Counted from the first letter of the stretch, positions 26,740 through 36,510 are shown. The stretch: DNA of 64,000 nucleotides from Methanosarcina siciliae T4/M (GCF_000970085.1 NZ_CP009506.1:4402001-4466000), one strand, 5' to 3'. Program-made: numbers and translations. The notes: a model not told the origin generated them from the letters alone.

Positions 26740-28083
26740 TTAATCCACATCCTCGAACTTAAGGTCAAGCTTCCTGTGGGTATAGGGTTTTGCCTGTTCT
26801 CCTGCATAATCGGCAACGATCTGCCCTTCCCCCATAAGGATGTACTTGTAAATCAGCAGCCCTTCCATACCAACAGGCCCACGGGAGTGGATCTTGTTCG
26901 TACTGATCCCGACTTCGGCACCTTTTCCATAACGGTAACCGTCCGCAAACCGGGTTGAGGCATTTACCATCACGCTTGAGGAGTCAACAAGCCCTATGAA
27001 CTCTTTTCTCCGGGAAGCATTTTCCGTGATTATTCCGTCAGTATGGTGGGAGCCGAAGGTGTTTATGTGGTCAATTGCTTCTTTTATGGAATCTACAAGT
27101 TTTATTGAAAGTATAAGGTCGTTATACTCGAGGCCCCAGTCCTCTTCTGCCGCCTTTGAAAGTGGGGCTAGTCCCTTTTCCGCAAGCAGGGTATAGCTGT
27201 CTTCATCACAGCGCAGTTCCACTCCTACTTTTATGTACATCTCTGCCATCTTCGGCAGGAAAACTTCCGCAATTTTGCGGTTTACAAGCAGGGTTTCAAT
27301 GGCGTTGCAGACTGCAGGGTACTGGACCTTGGAATCGAAACAGACCTTCCAGGCAGTGTCCAGGTCTGCAAACTCATCCACGTATATATGGCAGATCCCG
27401 CTTGTGTGCCCGAGGACCGGGATTTTTGTATTGTCCTGGATGAACTTGACAAACTCATTGGAACCCCTGGGGATCAGGAGGTCGACATACGCATCAAGGC
27501 TCAGAAGGCTCATGATCTCTTCTCTTGTCTCCATTAGCTGGAAGGCTCCTCTAGGCATGACCTCAATGGATTCTATGGCTTTAACAAGAATTTCGAAAAT
27601 TGTGCGGTTTGACTCTCTAGCCTCACTTCCGCCTTTGAAAATAGTTGCGTTTCCGCTCTTCAGACAGAGGGACATTACCTGAGGCACAACGTCAGGCCGG
27701 GATTCGAAAATCACTCCTATCAGGCCTATGGGGCAGCTAATCTGATAGAGGATCAGATCATTGTCAAGCTCGAGTGTGGAAAGAGTTTCTCCAACAGGGT
27801 CTTTTAGCTTTATTACATCTCTGATTCCTGCGATCATCCCGTCAATCTTTGAATCTGTAACCTTGAGCCTGTCTACAAGGGCCTGGGTAAGCTTCCCGGC
27901 TTTTTTCAGTTCGGATGCATATTCAAGGTCTTTTGAGTTTGCTTCAAGGATAGCTTTTCTTTCTCTATCCAGGGCTTCTGCCATAGCTTCAAGAGCCCTG
28001 TTTTTTACCTCTTCGTTTACACCGGAAAGCTCAATTGAAGCTTTTTTTGCCTTAATCACTTTCGTTTCAATGTCTTCAGCCAT
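26740..28083 (-). CDS. proA: glutamate-5-semialdehyde dehydrogenase (gamma-glutamyl phosphate reductase)
   Basis: This enzyme reduces glutamyl 5-phosphate to the semialdehyde, the second step of proline synthesis. The 447-residue protein belongs to the aldehyde dehydrogenase superfamily. The catalytic Cys lies in VQYPAVCNAIETLL, the cofactor segment in PIGLIGVIFESRPDV, and further blocks are IFKGGSEARESN, GSHHTDGIIT and RGPVGMEGLL. It is the first gene of the proA-proB-proC series, so the main promoter should lie in the 850-base spacer upstream. Confidence 0.95.
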   Translation of the reverse strand: MAEDIETKVIKAKKASIELSGVNEEVKNRALEAMAEALDRERKAILEANSKDLEYASELKKAGKLTQALVDRLKVTDSKIDGMIAGIRDVIKLKDPVGETLSTLELDNDLILYQISCPIGLIGVIFESRPDVVPQVMSLCLKSGNATIFKGGSEARESNRTIFEILVKAIESIEVMPRGAFQLMETREEIMSLLSLDAYVDLLIPRGSNEFVKFIQDNTKIPVLGHTSGICHIYVDEFADLDTAWKVCFDSKVQYPAVCNAIETLLVNRKIAEVFLPKMAEMYIKVGVELRCDEDSYTLLAEKGLAPLSKAAEEDWGLEYNDLILSIKLVDSIKEAIDHINTFGSHHTDGIITENASRRKEFIGLVDSSSVMVNASTRFADGYRYGKGAEVGISTNKIHSRGPVGMEGLLIYKYILMGEGQIVADYAGEQAKPYTHRKLDLKFEDVD

Positions 28084-28936
28084 ATATTCACCGTCTTTAT
28101 ATAATGACCCTAATCGAGATTAGAGGATATTTGAGATTACAAGATGTAATTGATTGAGATCCATAAGATGAGGAATTCAGTCCATAGAATACTTGAGTTT
28201 TTTCATGCACAAAGATGAAAAAAGAACACAGAGAGTTCTATGATAAATATTTTTGTATACTGTCTCGGTATATGATATGGCAAAGTTCTAAATAAAAGAT
28301 CCCATTTAGCGAAGTTATTTTTGGTTCCTGTGGCTTGGTTCCTGTGGCAGAATAAAAAGAGTAAGTATATATTACATCATTTTTTTAATCTGAAATGATA
28401 TTTTTAAAGATTATATTAAATCATTTAAGGCTGTGATATCCCTTTATTTAGGGAATAATCCGGATAAAGGTCTCTTATTTTCCGAAATTCGGGAATGAAA
28501 AAACAAGGTTTAAGGGATCAAACAGGAACATTTTACATTAGTAATATAATAATGAATGTTTCCTAGAACTCAACTACATTTAATTTTATGTAAAGATTCC
28601 CTGTTAGTAAAATATTATTTCAAAACGAATATATATACGATGCATATAACTATAGCATATGCGACTTCATTTCGTGGGAGCGCATACTAGATCTTGAAAA
28701 AAGAGCTTGTGAAATACCCCTGTAATTTTTGAGCATATTCTGCAATGAGACGAAAGACGGACAAAATATCAAGGCCCCGGAAATGGCCATTTTAAACAGT
28801 TTTTATATATTGTGGATGCCGCATTCTGTTGGGAATTTACGGTCGTCCAGTAAGCCGTTTCATACACAAAGTTTATTATAGGGGTAAATCCATATCGGAA
28901 TGGGGATAACTTCTGTAGATTGGTGGTGTGTAAAAA
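28084..28936. other. gene-free divergent spacer
   Basis: This is AT-rich, non-coding sequence between the divergent proA and DUF356 genes. It contains a small hairpin (TCCCT-ttattt-AGGGA, about 28449-28464). Both promoters should be here. Near 28810-28870 a more GC-rich block precedes the DUF356 leader; I see no tRNA or other known RNA in it. Confidence 0.5.
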
Positions 28937-29353
28937 ATGAAATCATTCGCGTTAGTCCGGGCAGACGACTCGGATAAAGTAAAAATAGCATTACATGATC
29001 TAGAACGATACGGGCATATTCAATTTTCAGCGACTCCTAAATGTATAGAACCTAATTATGCTGATGAGCTTCTTGTAAATGTAATGGGCGTATCACTAAG
29101 GTCAAAATGCAACTCTGCAGCCCTTGTTGAGTTGAGTAATCACGCTGGAGCGGCTATTAGCAGGTTGAAGAAGATTCATCCTCCTGCACATATAATTATT
29201 ATCAGTCCAAGGCATAAAATGTTTGAAGAGTTGGCTGGCAAATTCCAGAAATATCCTGAATTTGACAGAACCTTCAATCATCAAAAGAGTTCTCAAAGTA
29301 TGGATATGATTCAGGAGAAAGGGGAAACACCCAACCCGATGCATAAAGAGTAA
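28937..29353 (+). CDS. DUF356-type methanogen protein
   Basis: This 138-residue soluble protein resembles the DUF356 family, found in methanogens and of unknown function. Its conserved-looking blocks are MKSFALVRADD, HDLERYGHIQF, PKCIEPNYADELLVN, VSLRSKCNSAALVE and KKIHPPAHIIIISPRH. The last 25 residues are polar and probably disordered. GGTGGTG precedes the ATG. The gene is followed by a 14-bp stem terminator-like hairpin and a 14-base tandem array. Confidence 0.7.
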   Translation: MKSFALVRADDSDKVKIALHDLERYGHIQFSATPKCIEPNYADELLVNVMGVSLRSKCNSAALVELSNHAGAAISRLKKIHPPAHIIIISPRHKMFEELAGKFQKYPEFDRTFNHQKSSQSMDMIQEKGETPNPMHKE

Positions 29354-29391
29354 TACTTTCTCATCCAAAGCGAAAGTTAAAATTACCTTTT

Positions 29392-29439
29392 ATTTCTCTT
29401 TTTCTAAGATATGTAGAGAAAAAGAGAAATCTCCTTTTT
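29392..29439 (+). terminator. terminator-like hairpin after DUF356 gene
   Basis: A perfect 14-bp stem (29392-29405 with 29417-29430; atttctctttttct against its complement) has an 11-base loop and is followed by ctccttttt. It is 39 bases after the stop codon and AT-rich. Being near symmetric, it could also act on the convergent Toprim transcript. Confidence 0.6.
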
Positions 29440-29452
29440 AGATAACTAACCT

Positions 29453-29586
29453 TTTTAGCTATGGACTTTTAGCTATGGGCTTTTAGCTATGGGCTTTTAG
29501 CTATGGGCTTTTAGCTATGGGCTTTTAGCTATGGACTGCTTTTAGCTATGGACTGCTTTTAGCTATGGACTTTTAGCTATGGACTT
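29453..29586. repeat. nine-copy tandem array, unit TTTTAGCTATGGGC
   Basis: AGCTATGG recurs at 29457, 29471, 29485, 29499, 29513, 29527, 29544, 29561 and 29575. The period is 14 bases, with two 17-base units that carry an extra tgc. Units 2-5 end in GGGC, the others in GGAC. The array lies between the convergent DUF356 and Toprim genes and encodes nothing. There are no spacers, so it is not a CRISPR. Confidence 0.95.
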
Positions 29587-29714
29587 TATTAATAAATATA
29601 TGTTTAGCCGAATTTTTGTCCGGATTCAATCCACATTTATGTAAGTTTCACCCGGTTTAAAAGCATCTTTCAATTAGTTCAGGATCTTATGTTGCATCTT
29701 TCTGTGCCTCATAT

Positions 29715-30143
29715 CTAATCTTCCTGATCGAAATATACACCTGTCTTTGACCTCAGTTTGGAAACGTAAGTATACAGGCTTTCAACATCTTTAATTTCTT
29801 TTTGCGTTATTAGTTTCAATTTATTCCTAATCTGGAGTTCAGGTTTTACCCCAAAGTTTCCAAAATATTCCGAAAGTTTAGTGGCAAGTATGTCCCCTCT
29901 CCTATCCCAGTCAGTGAGTATGATAACTTCGCAGCCCAGTTTCGCTATTCTTTCCGAAAAATTAAAAAGAGAGTGGTGGGTTGCAAGTTCAAAGTTGCCA
30001 TCAATGCCGAGCCGCTTCATGGAAATAATGTCTCTTTTCCCTTCAACGATAACCACTGCTCCCTTTTTGGAGTATTCCGAAAGTTCCAGGAGCAGTTCTT
30101 CAATTCTTTCCAGTCTTTTTCTGTATATTTCAATATCAGTCAC
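29715..30143 (-). CDS. Toprim-domain protein
   Basis: This 142-residue protein has a Toprim fold as in small primase/topoisomerase-related proteins. VVIVEGKRDIISMKRL carries the catalytic Glu and ILTDWDRRGDILATKL the Asp-x-Asp metal site, so both acidic motifs are intact. An N-terminal helix (about 1-30) precedes the fold. The start is uncertain: GTG at 30143 has AAAAGGTTG upstream, while the TTG four codons earlier overlaps that site. The stand-alone archaeal Toprim family has no firmly established role. Confidence 0.8.
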   Translation of the reverse strand: MTDIEIYRKRLERIEELLLELSEYSKKGAVVIVEGKRDIISMKRLGIDGNFELATHHSLFNFSERIAKLGCEVIILTDWDRRGDILATKLSEYFGNFGVKPELQIRNKLKLITQKEIKDVESLYTYVSKLRSKTGVYFDQED

Positions 30144-30224
30144 GTTATTCTGCAACCTTTTAGTTAAACAGGAGATTGGTTAATCAGGGGATTAATGTAA
30201 AAATCGTGTCTTGCAATTATTTTC

Positions 30225-30542
30225 TCATTCCTTTAAACGGGCACCAAGAACCGATACCGCCTGTTGATATGAGATTCCTTTTATCAGTAAAGACTTCTTG
30301 CTGTTTGTAGCTCCGCTGTTTATCAGAATTTCCGAACTGCCGATCCCGAAAAGTTCGGCAAGGCTCTCAATAAGCTGTTCATTTGCCTTTCCTTTCTGGG
30401 CGTTTTTAGTCAATTTTACTTCAATCCTCTTTCGCCATTCATTATAGCCGCTGGGAACGGAAAGTGACCTGGAGCCGGGGGTAACTTCAATCTCAATAAT
30501 TATACCGGAGTCCAGAGTTTTTATTGCCTCTTCGAAGGACAT
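30225..30542 (-). CDS. DUF167 (YggU/UPF0235) family protein
   Basis: This is a 105-residue protein of the YggU family, with VTPGSRSLSVP, EVKLTKNAQKGKANEQLIESLAELF and INSGATNSKKSLLIKG. It is widely conserved and of unknown function. The start is uncertain among three ATGs (30551, 30542 and one between 30551 and 30554). A TATA-like TTTATATAT lies about 26 bases before the ATG at 30542, so the message may be leaderless with that start. Confidence 0.85.
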   Translation of the reverse strand: MSFEEAIKTLDSGIIIEIEVTPGSRSLSVPSGYNEWRKRIEVKLTKNAQKGKANEQLIESLAELFGIGSSEILINSGATNSKKSLLIKGISYQQAVSVLGARLKE

Positions 30543-30620
30543 ATGTGTCATCATTTTGGAAGTAAATATATAAATGGGTAACTGGTTTCCCGACAAATTA
30601 AGGGAATAATGCTCGATCTT

Positions 30621-30660
30621 TAAGAAATAGTCCGAATAATTAAGAAATAGTCCGAATAAT
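30621..30660. repeat. perfect 20-bp tandem duplication
   Basis: taagaaatagtccgaataat occurs twice in direct succession (30621-30640, 30641-30660) without mismatch. It lies between the DUF167 gene and the stop codon of a small minus-strand reading frame, so it is probably a recent slippage event. Confidence 0.95.
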
Positions 30661-30861
30661 TTAGTGAACTTTTATGAAGTGAGCTCTAAAAACAGATTTG
30701 TGTAAAATAGTGCTGTAGCCCGAGCGCACTAACTCCGAAAGTTCATCCTCTGGTTTTCCGCAGTCCCTTTCAGTTACCCTCGTGTCGGGCAGTGTCACAC
30801 TATCGATGTACCGCATTGGGGTTGTCTGTACACTCACAGTCAGGATTTTCCATTGTCTCAT
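30661..30861 (-). CDS. small uncharacterised protein (possible gene)
   Basis: This is a 66-codon reading frame starting MRQWKILTV and ending FRAHFIKVH. The middle (VTERDCGKPEDELSELVRSG) is polar and plausible for a folded small protein. In support, a TATA-like TATATATAA lies about 35 bases upstream on this strand, and AGGT precedes the ATG. It sits alone between the DUF167 gene and the divergent amidohydrolase. I recognise no family. An internal ATG (30816) would give 51 residues. Confidence 0.4.
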   Translation of the reverse strand: MRQWKILTVSVQTTPMRYIDSVTLPDTRVTERDCGKPEDELSELVRSGYSTILHKSVFRAHFIKVH

Positions 30862-31120
30862 GCAAGGACCTATACAATGCGACAGGTGGTTATATATATT
30901 TACTAACTTATAAATATACCGGTAAAATCGAACCCCGGCATGAGCATCACTTATGGGGAAACCTCTTGAAACATAAGGAAAACTATTCTGACAAGTTCCG
31001 AAAATGGAAACATTTCGGGCACCATTAAAGGAGTTTAAGGAAAAGTTATATATGATGTATAATGTTTGGTCTTCCATTAACTGAGCACAAGCGTTTGATA
31101 AACAACAGAGGTGCGTATAT

Positions 31121-32230
31121 ATGTACGGCACTGAACAGGTAATTTCCGGAACAATTATCGCAGGCCCCGAACTTGATCCTATAGAGGGATACATCTGTGT
31201 AAAAAATGGGATTATAACGGAAATTGGAGAAGAGCATACATATTCTGCAAACATAATAGCTCCCTGTTTTGTCAATGCCCATACCCATCTTGGAGATTCA
31301 GTTTGCAAAGACCCTCTTATGGGAACAGTCTCCGGTTTCCGGATCCAGAAAGACCTCGACTCCCTGGTAAAGCCACCGGACGGATTGAAACACAGAATTC
31401 TCAGGGAAACTTCTTATAAAACACTAATTCAGTACATTAGAAAGTCTCTCCTGGATATTATTGAGACCGGAACCTGTGCTTTTGCGGATTTTAGAGAAGG
31501 AGGAGTTGTAGGACTTGCAGCCCTTAATAAAGCCCTTGAAGGACTTGACCTGCATTCCCTTATATTTGGCAGACCCACAGAACCCCAGCTTCCTCCGGGA
31601 GTGGTACTTGCCGAAATAAAAAGGGTTTTATTGCACTCTGACGGGCTTGGAATTAGTGGAGCAAATGATCTCGATATGGAACTCTTGCAGGAGATTACAA
31701 CCTGCACCAGGGTCCAAAAAAAACTTTTTGCAATCCACGCAGGGGAAAAGAACAGAAGTGACATTGAAAAAGCCCTGTCCCTGGAGCCTGACCTGTTGAT
31801 TCATCTAACACACGCCACAAAAAAAGACCTGGAGGAAGTAGCTCAGACAGGAGCCCCAGTTGTTGTCTGTCCGAGGTCTAACTTCGTGACAGGATCAGGA
31901 ATGGCGCCGATAGCTGAAATGCTTGGGGCTGGAATCCGTGTGGCAGCCGGAACAGATAATGTAATGCTGAACTCTGTAAATATGTTTGCTGAAATGGAAT
32001 TTATGTCCAAGGTCTTTTCGATCGAGGATAGGCAAGTATTTAAAATTTGCACACTTAATGGTTCTTTTGTAATGGGGCCTGATTCCACGGGTTCGATCGA
32101 AAAGGGGAATAAAGCGAATTTAATGATCCTGAATGGAAGTTCAAACAATCTGGCAGGAATAAAAGATCCTATTAGTGGAATCACAAAGAGGGCAAGGCCC
32201 GACGATATATTAGCGGTACTTCATTCGTAA
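31121..32230 (+). CDS. amidohydrolase-superfamily deaminase-like protein
   Basis: This 369-residue metal-dependent hydrolase resembles adenosine/deoxyadenosine/guanine deaminases. The metal ligands NAHTHLGD (HxH), the later HAGE and HLTH blocks and the catalytic AGTDN are all present. A C-terminal strand ends with GNKANLMILN, typical of the composite beta domain. GAGGTG lies just before the ATG. The substrate is unknown; nucleoside or SAM-breakdown products are plausible for this family in methanogens. The gene is followed 19 bases later by a UspA gene, so they may share a transcript. Confidence 0.82.
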   Translation: MYGTEQVISGTIIAGPELDPIEGYICVKNGIITEIGEEHTYSANIIAPCFVNAHTHLGDSVCKDPLMGTVSGFRIQKDLDSLVKPPDGLKHRILRETSYKTLIQYIRKSLLDIIETGTCAFADFREGGVVGLAALNKALEGLDLHSLIFGRPTEPQLPPGVVLAEIKRVLLHSDGLGISGANDLDMELLQEITTCTRVQKKLFAIHAGEKNRSDIEKALSLEPDLLIHLTHATKKDLEEVAQTGAPVVVCPRSNFVTGSGMAPIAEMLGAGIRVAAGTDNVMLNSVNMFAEMEFMSKVFSIEDRQVFKICTLNGSFVMGPDSTGSIEKGNKANLMILNGSSNNLAGIKDPISGITKRARPDDILAVLHS

Positions 32231-32249
32231 AGCAAATGGAGAACGAGAT

Positions 32250-32711
32250 ATGACGAGCGAATTTTACCGGAACATAGTAATTGCAACAGACGGATCTGAG
32301 AACACCCAGAGAGCAATTTCTTACGGAATTGAGATTGCAAAACTCAGTGGAGCCACAGTTCACGCACTTTATGTAGTGGACACATCTTCTTTTTCGTCGA
32401 TACCCATGAGTTCGGACGGCGGCTGGGAAGCAATGTTCGAAATCCTGAAAAAGGAGGGTCAGAGTGCAGTCTCTGCCGTCAAGCAGCAGGGAAAGGCCGC
32501 AGGGGTAGAAGACATAAGAGAAATTGTCTGGGAAGGGAACCCTAGTGCTGCGATTCTCGAGTTCGCAGAGAAAAACAATGTTGACCTGATAGTCTTGGGA
32601 ACGCTTGGAAAAACCGGACTTGACCGATTCCTCATGGGAAGTGTTGCAGAAAAGGTAGTCAGAAGCTCAACTGTTCCGGTAATGGTCGTCCGGAGTGGAG
32701 AAACAAGCTGA
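32250..32711 (+). CDS. universal stress protein (UspA family)
   Basis: This 153-residue protein has the Usp alpha/beta fold. Its N-terminus is NIVIATDGSENTQRAISYG and the ATP-binding signature GTLGKTGLDRFLMGSVAEKVVRSS is complete, so it probably binds ATP. It is followed, with a possible overlap, by a CBS-domain protein, another adenosine-ligand sensor, which suggests a joint role in energy or stress sensing. Confidence 0.92.
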   Translation: MTSEFYRNIVIATDGSENTQRAISYGIEIAKLSGATVHALYVVDTSSFSSIPMSSDGGWEAMFEILKKEGQSAVSAVKQQGKAAGVEDIREIVWEGNPSAAILEFAEKNNVDLIVLGTLGKTGLDRFLMGSVAEKVVRSSTVPVMVVRSGETS

Positions 32712-32796
32712 TATTGCTATCGACTGGAAGCCTTTTGAAGAGAAACGATTAATCAAAAAAATCCAGGATTCAGAGGACAATACAGGGGTAGATCAT

Positions 32797-33651
32797 ATGC
32801 CAAAAAACATCTTCATAGAAGATATCATGGTAAGGGACGTCGCATGCGCGACCCTGCCAGGTTCCAGGGACGAGGTTCTTAAAATTCTTAAGAACAAACA
32901 TATCTCGGGAGTTCCGGTACTCAAGGATTCCAAAGTAGTAGGAATAGTAACCCGGACAAACCTGTTACAAAACCCTGAAGAGGAACAACTGGCCCTTCTT
33001 ATGACACGAGACCCGATAACCATATCCCCTGGATCGGACCTGCAGACTGCTGCACGCCTGCTTCTGCAGCACGGTATCAGAAGACTTCCGGTTGTTGATG
33101 ACGGAAAACTTGTGGGGCTTGTTACGGTTGCAGACCTGGTGGGCACAATTGCGGATATGAATATCGATATTCCTATCAAGGACTATGTGGAAGAGGAAGT
33201 AGTTGCAATCTATAGCGAGACCCCGTTACCTGTTGTAGCCAGGATCATGGAACTTTCCGGGGTCAAGGCTGTGCCTGTACTTGATGCAGCTCTTGAACTC
33301 ATAGGGATCATCTCGGACCGGGACGTAATCGCCGCAAGTGTTATCGAAGACAGCGTGGAAATGTCGGATATGTCCGCAGGGCAGGACGACGATGCCTGGA
33401 CCTGGGAGTCCATGCGGGATACCATGAGCATCTACTACAGCGTGTCCAGGATCAAGGTCCCGAACCTGATCGGAAGCGATATCATGATCCGGGAACCAAT
33501 CACAGCTACCTACATTGCATCTGTCAGCGACTGCGCAAGAAAAATGAAACGTAACAGGATCGACCAGATACCGATTATTAATTCAAACCGCAAGCTTCAG
33601 GGCCTCCTAAGAGACCACGATCTTCTTAAGCCTCTGATAGAATCGGAATAA
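32797..33651 (+). CDS. four-CBS-domain protein
   Basis: This 284-residue protein is made of four CBS repeats, which usually bind adenosine nucleotides as tandem pairs. Repeat starts are visible at EDIMVRDVACA, LLMTRDPITIS, YVEEEVVAIYS and DIMIREPITATYI. There is no catalytic domain. I chose the ATG at 32797, preceded by GGGGTAGATC; a GTG at 32695 inside the uspA gene would add 34 residues. The partner is unknown, but the link with uspA is typical. Confidence 0.88.
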   Translation: MPKNIFIEDIMVRDVACATLPGSRDEVLKILKNKHISGVPVLKDSKVVGIVTRTNLLQNPEEEQLALLMTRDPITISPGSDLQTAARLLLQHGIRRLPVVDDGKLVGLVTVADLVGTIADMNIDIPIKDYVEEEVVAIYSETPLPVVARIMELSGVKAVPVLDAALELIGIISDRDVIAASVIEDSVEMSDMSAGQDDDAWTWESMRDTMSIYYSVSRIKVPNLIGSDIMIREPITATYIASVSDCARKMKRNRIDQIPIINSNRKLQGLLRDHDLLKPLIESE

Positions 33652-33862
33652 TCCCAGGCTAATGCGGGTTGAATACAGTTTTGAGCCGGGTTAAAAATAT
33701 TTTAAGCCTCAGCTCAAACTTATTTCAGTCAAAAAATAAAAACAGATAAAAATCCGGAAAAACTCTCATTTCAAGTCCGGCGTATTTCAGGATTCTAATG
33801 TATAACGGTGATTTTTTATACAAAGTGCCTTTTAATTTAATACTTTTTTCAGGAGCCATAAC

Positions 33863-34549
33863 ATGGACAGGCCCTTTATTTTTATAAACTCCGCTATGTC
33901 AGCCGACGGTAAACTCTCAACAAAAGAGAGAAAACAGGTAAAGATTTCCGGAAAACTCGATTTTGAAAGAATGGATGAACTCCGGGCTCAGGCAGATGCA
34001 ATCATGGTAGGGATAGGCACCGTACTTGCCGATGACCCCAGCCTGACGGTAAAATCTCCTGAAAGGAAAGCTTCCCGAAAAGCCGCCGGAAAAAGCGAAA
34101 ATCCAGTAAGAATTATTGTTGACAGTGCCGCAAGAATTCCTCTTAATTCCGATATCTTCAAAAAAGGTGAGGGGCTCAGGGTAATTGCCGTTTCAAATTC
34201 AGCTCCCTCAGAGAAGATCAAAAGCCTGGAAGAAAAAGCTCGGGTCATTAAGACAGGAGACTTTAAAGTTAACCTTCCAGAACTTGCGGTAAAATTAAAG
34301 GAAATGGGCATAAACACCCTAATGGTCGAAGGAGGCGCGACCCTGAATTGGGGGATGCTCTCCGCAGGCCTTGTTGATGAGGTCTATACTTTCGTCGGGA
34401 ACCTCATTATCGGAGGAAAAACAGCCCCTACTTTCACGGACGGGGAAGGGTTCACGGAAGCCGAACTCCTCGGACTTGAACTGCTTTCGGCTGAAAAAAT
34501 TGAGGCCGGAGTACTTCTTAAGTGGAAGGTCGAAGGTAAACGAAACTGA
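33863..34549 (+). CDS. 2,5-diamino-6-(ribosylamino)pyrimidinone 5'-phosphate reductase
   Basis: This is the riboflavin/F420-flavin pathway reductase of archaea (ArfC/RIB7 type), a RibD C-terminal-domain protein of 228 residues. Visible blocks are FIFINSAMSADGKLS, ADAIMVGIGTVLADDPSLTV, NPVRIIVDSAARIP and TLMVEGGATLNWGML. It reduces the ribosyl chain to ribityl with NAD(P)H. AGGAG precedes the ATG. It stands alone between a CBS gene and a convergent YkgJ-type gene. Confidence 0.9.
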   Translation: MDRPFIFINSAMSADGKLSTKERKQVKISGKLDFERMDELRAQADAIMVGIGTVLADDPSLTVKSPERKASRKAAGKSENPVRIIVDSAARIPLNSDIFKKGEGLRVIAVSNSAPSEKIKSLEEKARVIKTGDFKVNLPELAVKLKEMGINTLMVEGGATLNWGMLSAGLVDEVYTFVGNLIIGGKTAPTFTDGEGFTEAELLGLELLSAEKIEAGVLLKWKVEGKRN

Positions 34550-34569
34550 AACCTTTCTTTTCTTTTCTA

Positions 34570-35274
34570 TTACCTTAGTTTTTGCCTTTTGAACCCGCCT
34601 CTGCAGTACACAAAGACCTCAAGTTCGCACTCCCCTTTAAGGAATTCCCTCATTTTACGGTCGTAGGTTCTCTGGACATGTTTTAAGTTGTTCCTCCTGA
34701 AGTGATCCCGGACAGCCTCAAGAAAACCAATCATCTGCATCAGGTAAGCTTCTTCATAAGCCCTGGTCTCCTGTGCAATTGCTTCGCACGTCGAGTCATC
34801 GAGTTCTGAATGATAGCTTCCATGTTCGTTCAAACCGCTTATTTGCCTCCAGTCTACTTTTCCTGTTTCATCAGCTTCCCTGTGCAGCATGTGGGGATAC
34901 ACCCTGCAGATTGAGGGGCGGTTTTTGTAAATCCTGCACCGCTTATTTTCCAGGAAGATGCAGGAACCGTCAGGTTTTGTTTTTAGGGCATAGCCGGAGA
35001 CATAGAACCTGCCGTTCTGGTCGCAAAACTCGTAATATGGGGCAGGAGTGACCTCCTCCTGGTCGATTTGTTTTATTATTTCCAGGTCCGAATCGAGCAG
35101 AAAAACGTGGTCGTTAAACTCTTTGGTACAGCAACGGGCACAGAGTTCACACCTGAACCCCAGTTCTTTGATTATGCCGACAAACTCTGAGCCCGGGAAG
35201 CTTTTTAAGTCTCTCAGTTCTTCTCGCACTTCGGCAATCCTGGTTTCAATTGGATTATTTTTTACGGAAATCAC
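34570..35274 (-). CDS. YkgJ-type cysteine-cluster protein
   Basis: This 234-residue protein has the Cys motif of the YkgJ/CxxCxxCC family: CELCARCCTKEF, then CIFLENKRCRIYKNRPSICRVYPHM, probably binding a metal or Fe-S cluster. A further Cys is at CEAIAQ. The function is unknown. The start is odd: the GTG at 35274 lies inside AAAAGGTGATTTCC, itself a perfect ribosome binding site, and no ATG/GTG/TTG follows at the right distance, so the true initiation codon is unclear. Confidence 0.83.
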   Translation of the reverse strand: MISVKNNPIETRIAEVREELRDLKSFPGSEFVGIIKELGFRCELCARCCTKEFNDHVFLLDSDLEIIKQIDQEEVTPAPYYEFCDQNGRFYVSGYALKTKPDGSCIFLENKRCRIYKNRPSICRVYPHMLHREADETGKVDWRQISGLNEHGSYHSELDDSTCEAIAQETRAYEEAYLMQMIGFLEAVRDHFRRNNLKHVQRTYDRKMREFLKGECELEVFVYCRGGFKRQKLR

Positions 35275-36039
<765 letters not shown>

Positions 36040-36510
36040 CTATTTTACCATTTTTAGTTCTGTTTTTAAGTTACATAACGGTCTTTTTTTACATATTGAG
36101 TTCATCCCAAAAGTAGTATCAGAGCTGATATCAGAGCTGATCCCAAAAATCAAAATTGGCTCTCCGAATCTTGACTATAAAATAGTCAATCAAGCTATAA
36201 ATAAAGAGAATAATTCTAAAACTTTTATCGATGCAGGAATAAAATAGGTTTTGGGATTAGCTCGTTCTCAAAACCATGTACCTACTTCCTTTTTGATGAG
36301 CTATCAGACCGGTAGGTGGAGGTTTTTTTATTTTCCTGAATTGAAAGCGATCTCCGGAGTCAAGGAGTTTATCTCTCTGGCTCCCGGGTTGGCTTCCTCA
36401 ATGTGCGGCACAGGGAGAAATAAGTGATTCTCTCACGGAGTCCGTAATAAAACTACAAATTAATCCGAAACCGCTATGACCGATGCTTCAATACAAATAA
36501 CTTTCCAAAA
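36040..36510. other. gene-free spacer with overlapping inverted repeats
   Basis: This stretch lies between the DUF5350 gene and the convergent crcB pair. It has two tandem copies of the palindromic ATCAGAGCTGAT (near 36118-36142) and, at 36247-36317, three interlocking helices followed by a T-run. I recognise no protein gene; open codons at 36060-36246 lack a start. Confidence 0.5.
36247..36332 (+). ncRNA. candidate structured RNA with pseudoknot-like helices and T-run
   Basis: There are three perfect stems. GGTTTTG (36247-36253) pairs with CAAAACC (36269-36275). TAGCTC (36258-36263) pairs with GAGCTA (36298-36303). ACCTAC (36280-36285) pairs with GTAGGT (36312-36317). The second crosses the first and third, a pseudoknot-like topology, and seven Ts follow at about 36323-36329. 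It could also serve as a two-way terminator for DUF5350 and crcB. Confidence 0.35.

Noticed and set aside
29453..29586. CRISPR array
   Set aside because: Units are contiguous 14-17 base repeats without spacers, and no cas genes are present.
30862..31308. N-terminal extension of the small minus-strand frame into the amidohydrolase gene
   Set aside because: The part beyond 30861 is antisense to the amidohydrolase and contains random-looking sequence; only the 3' 66 codons are kept as a candidate.
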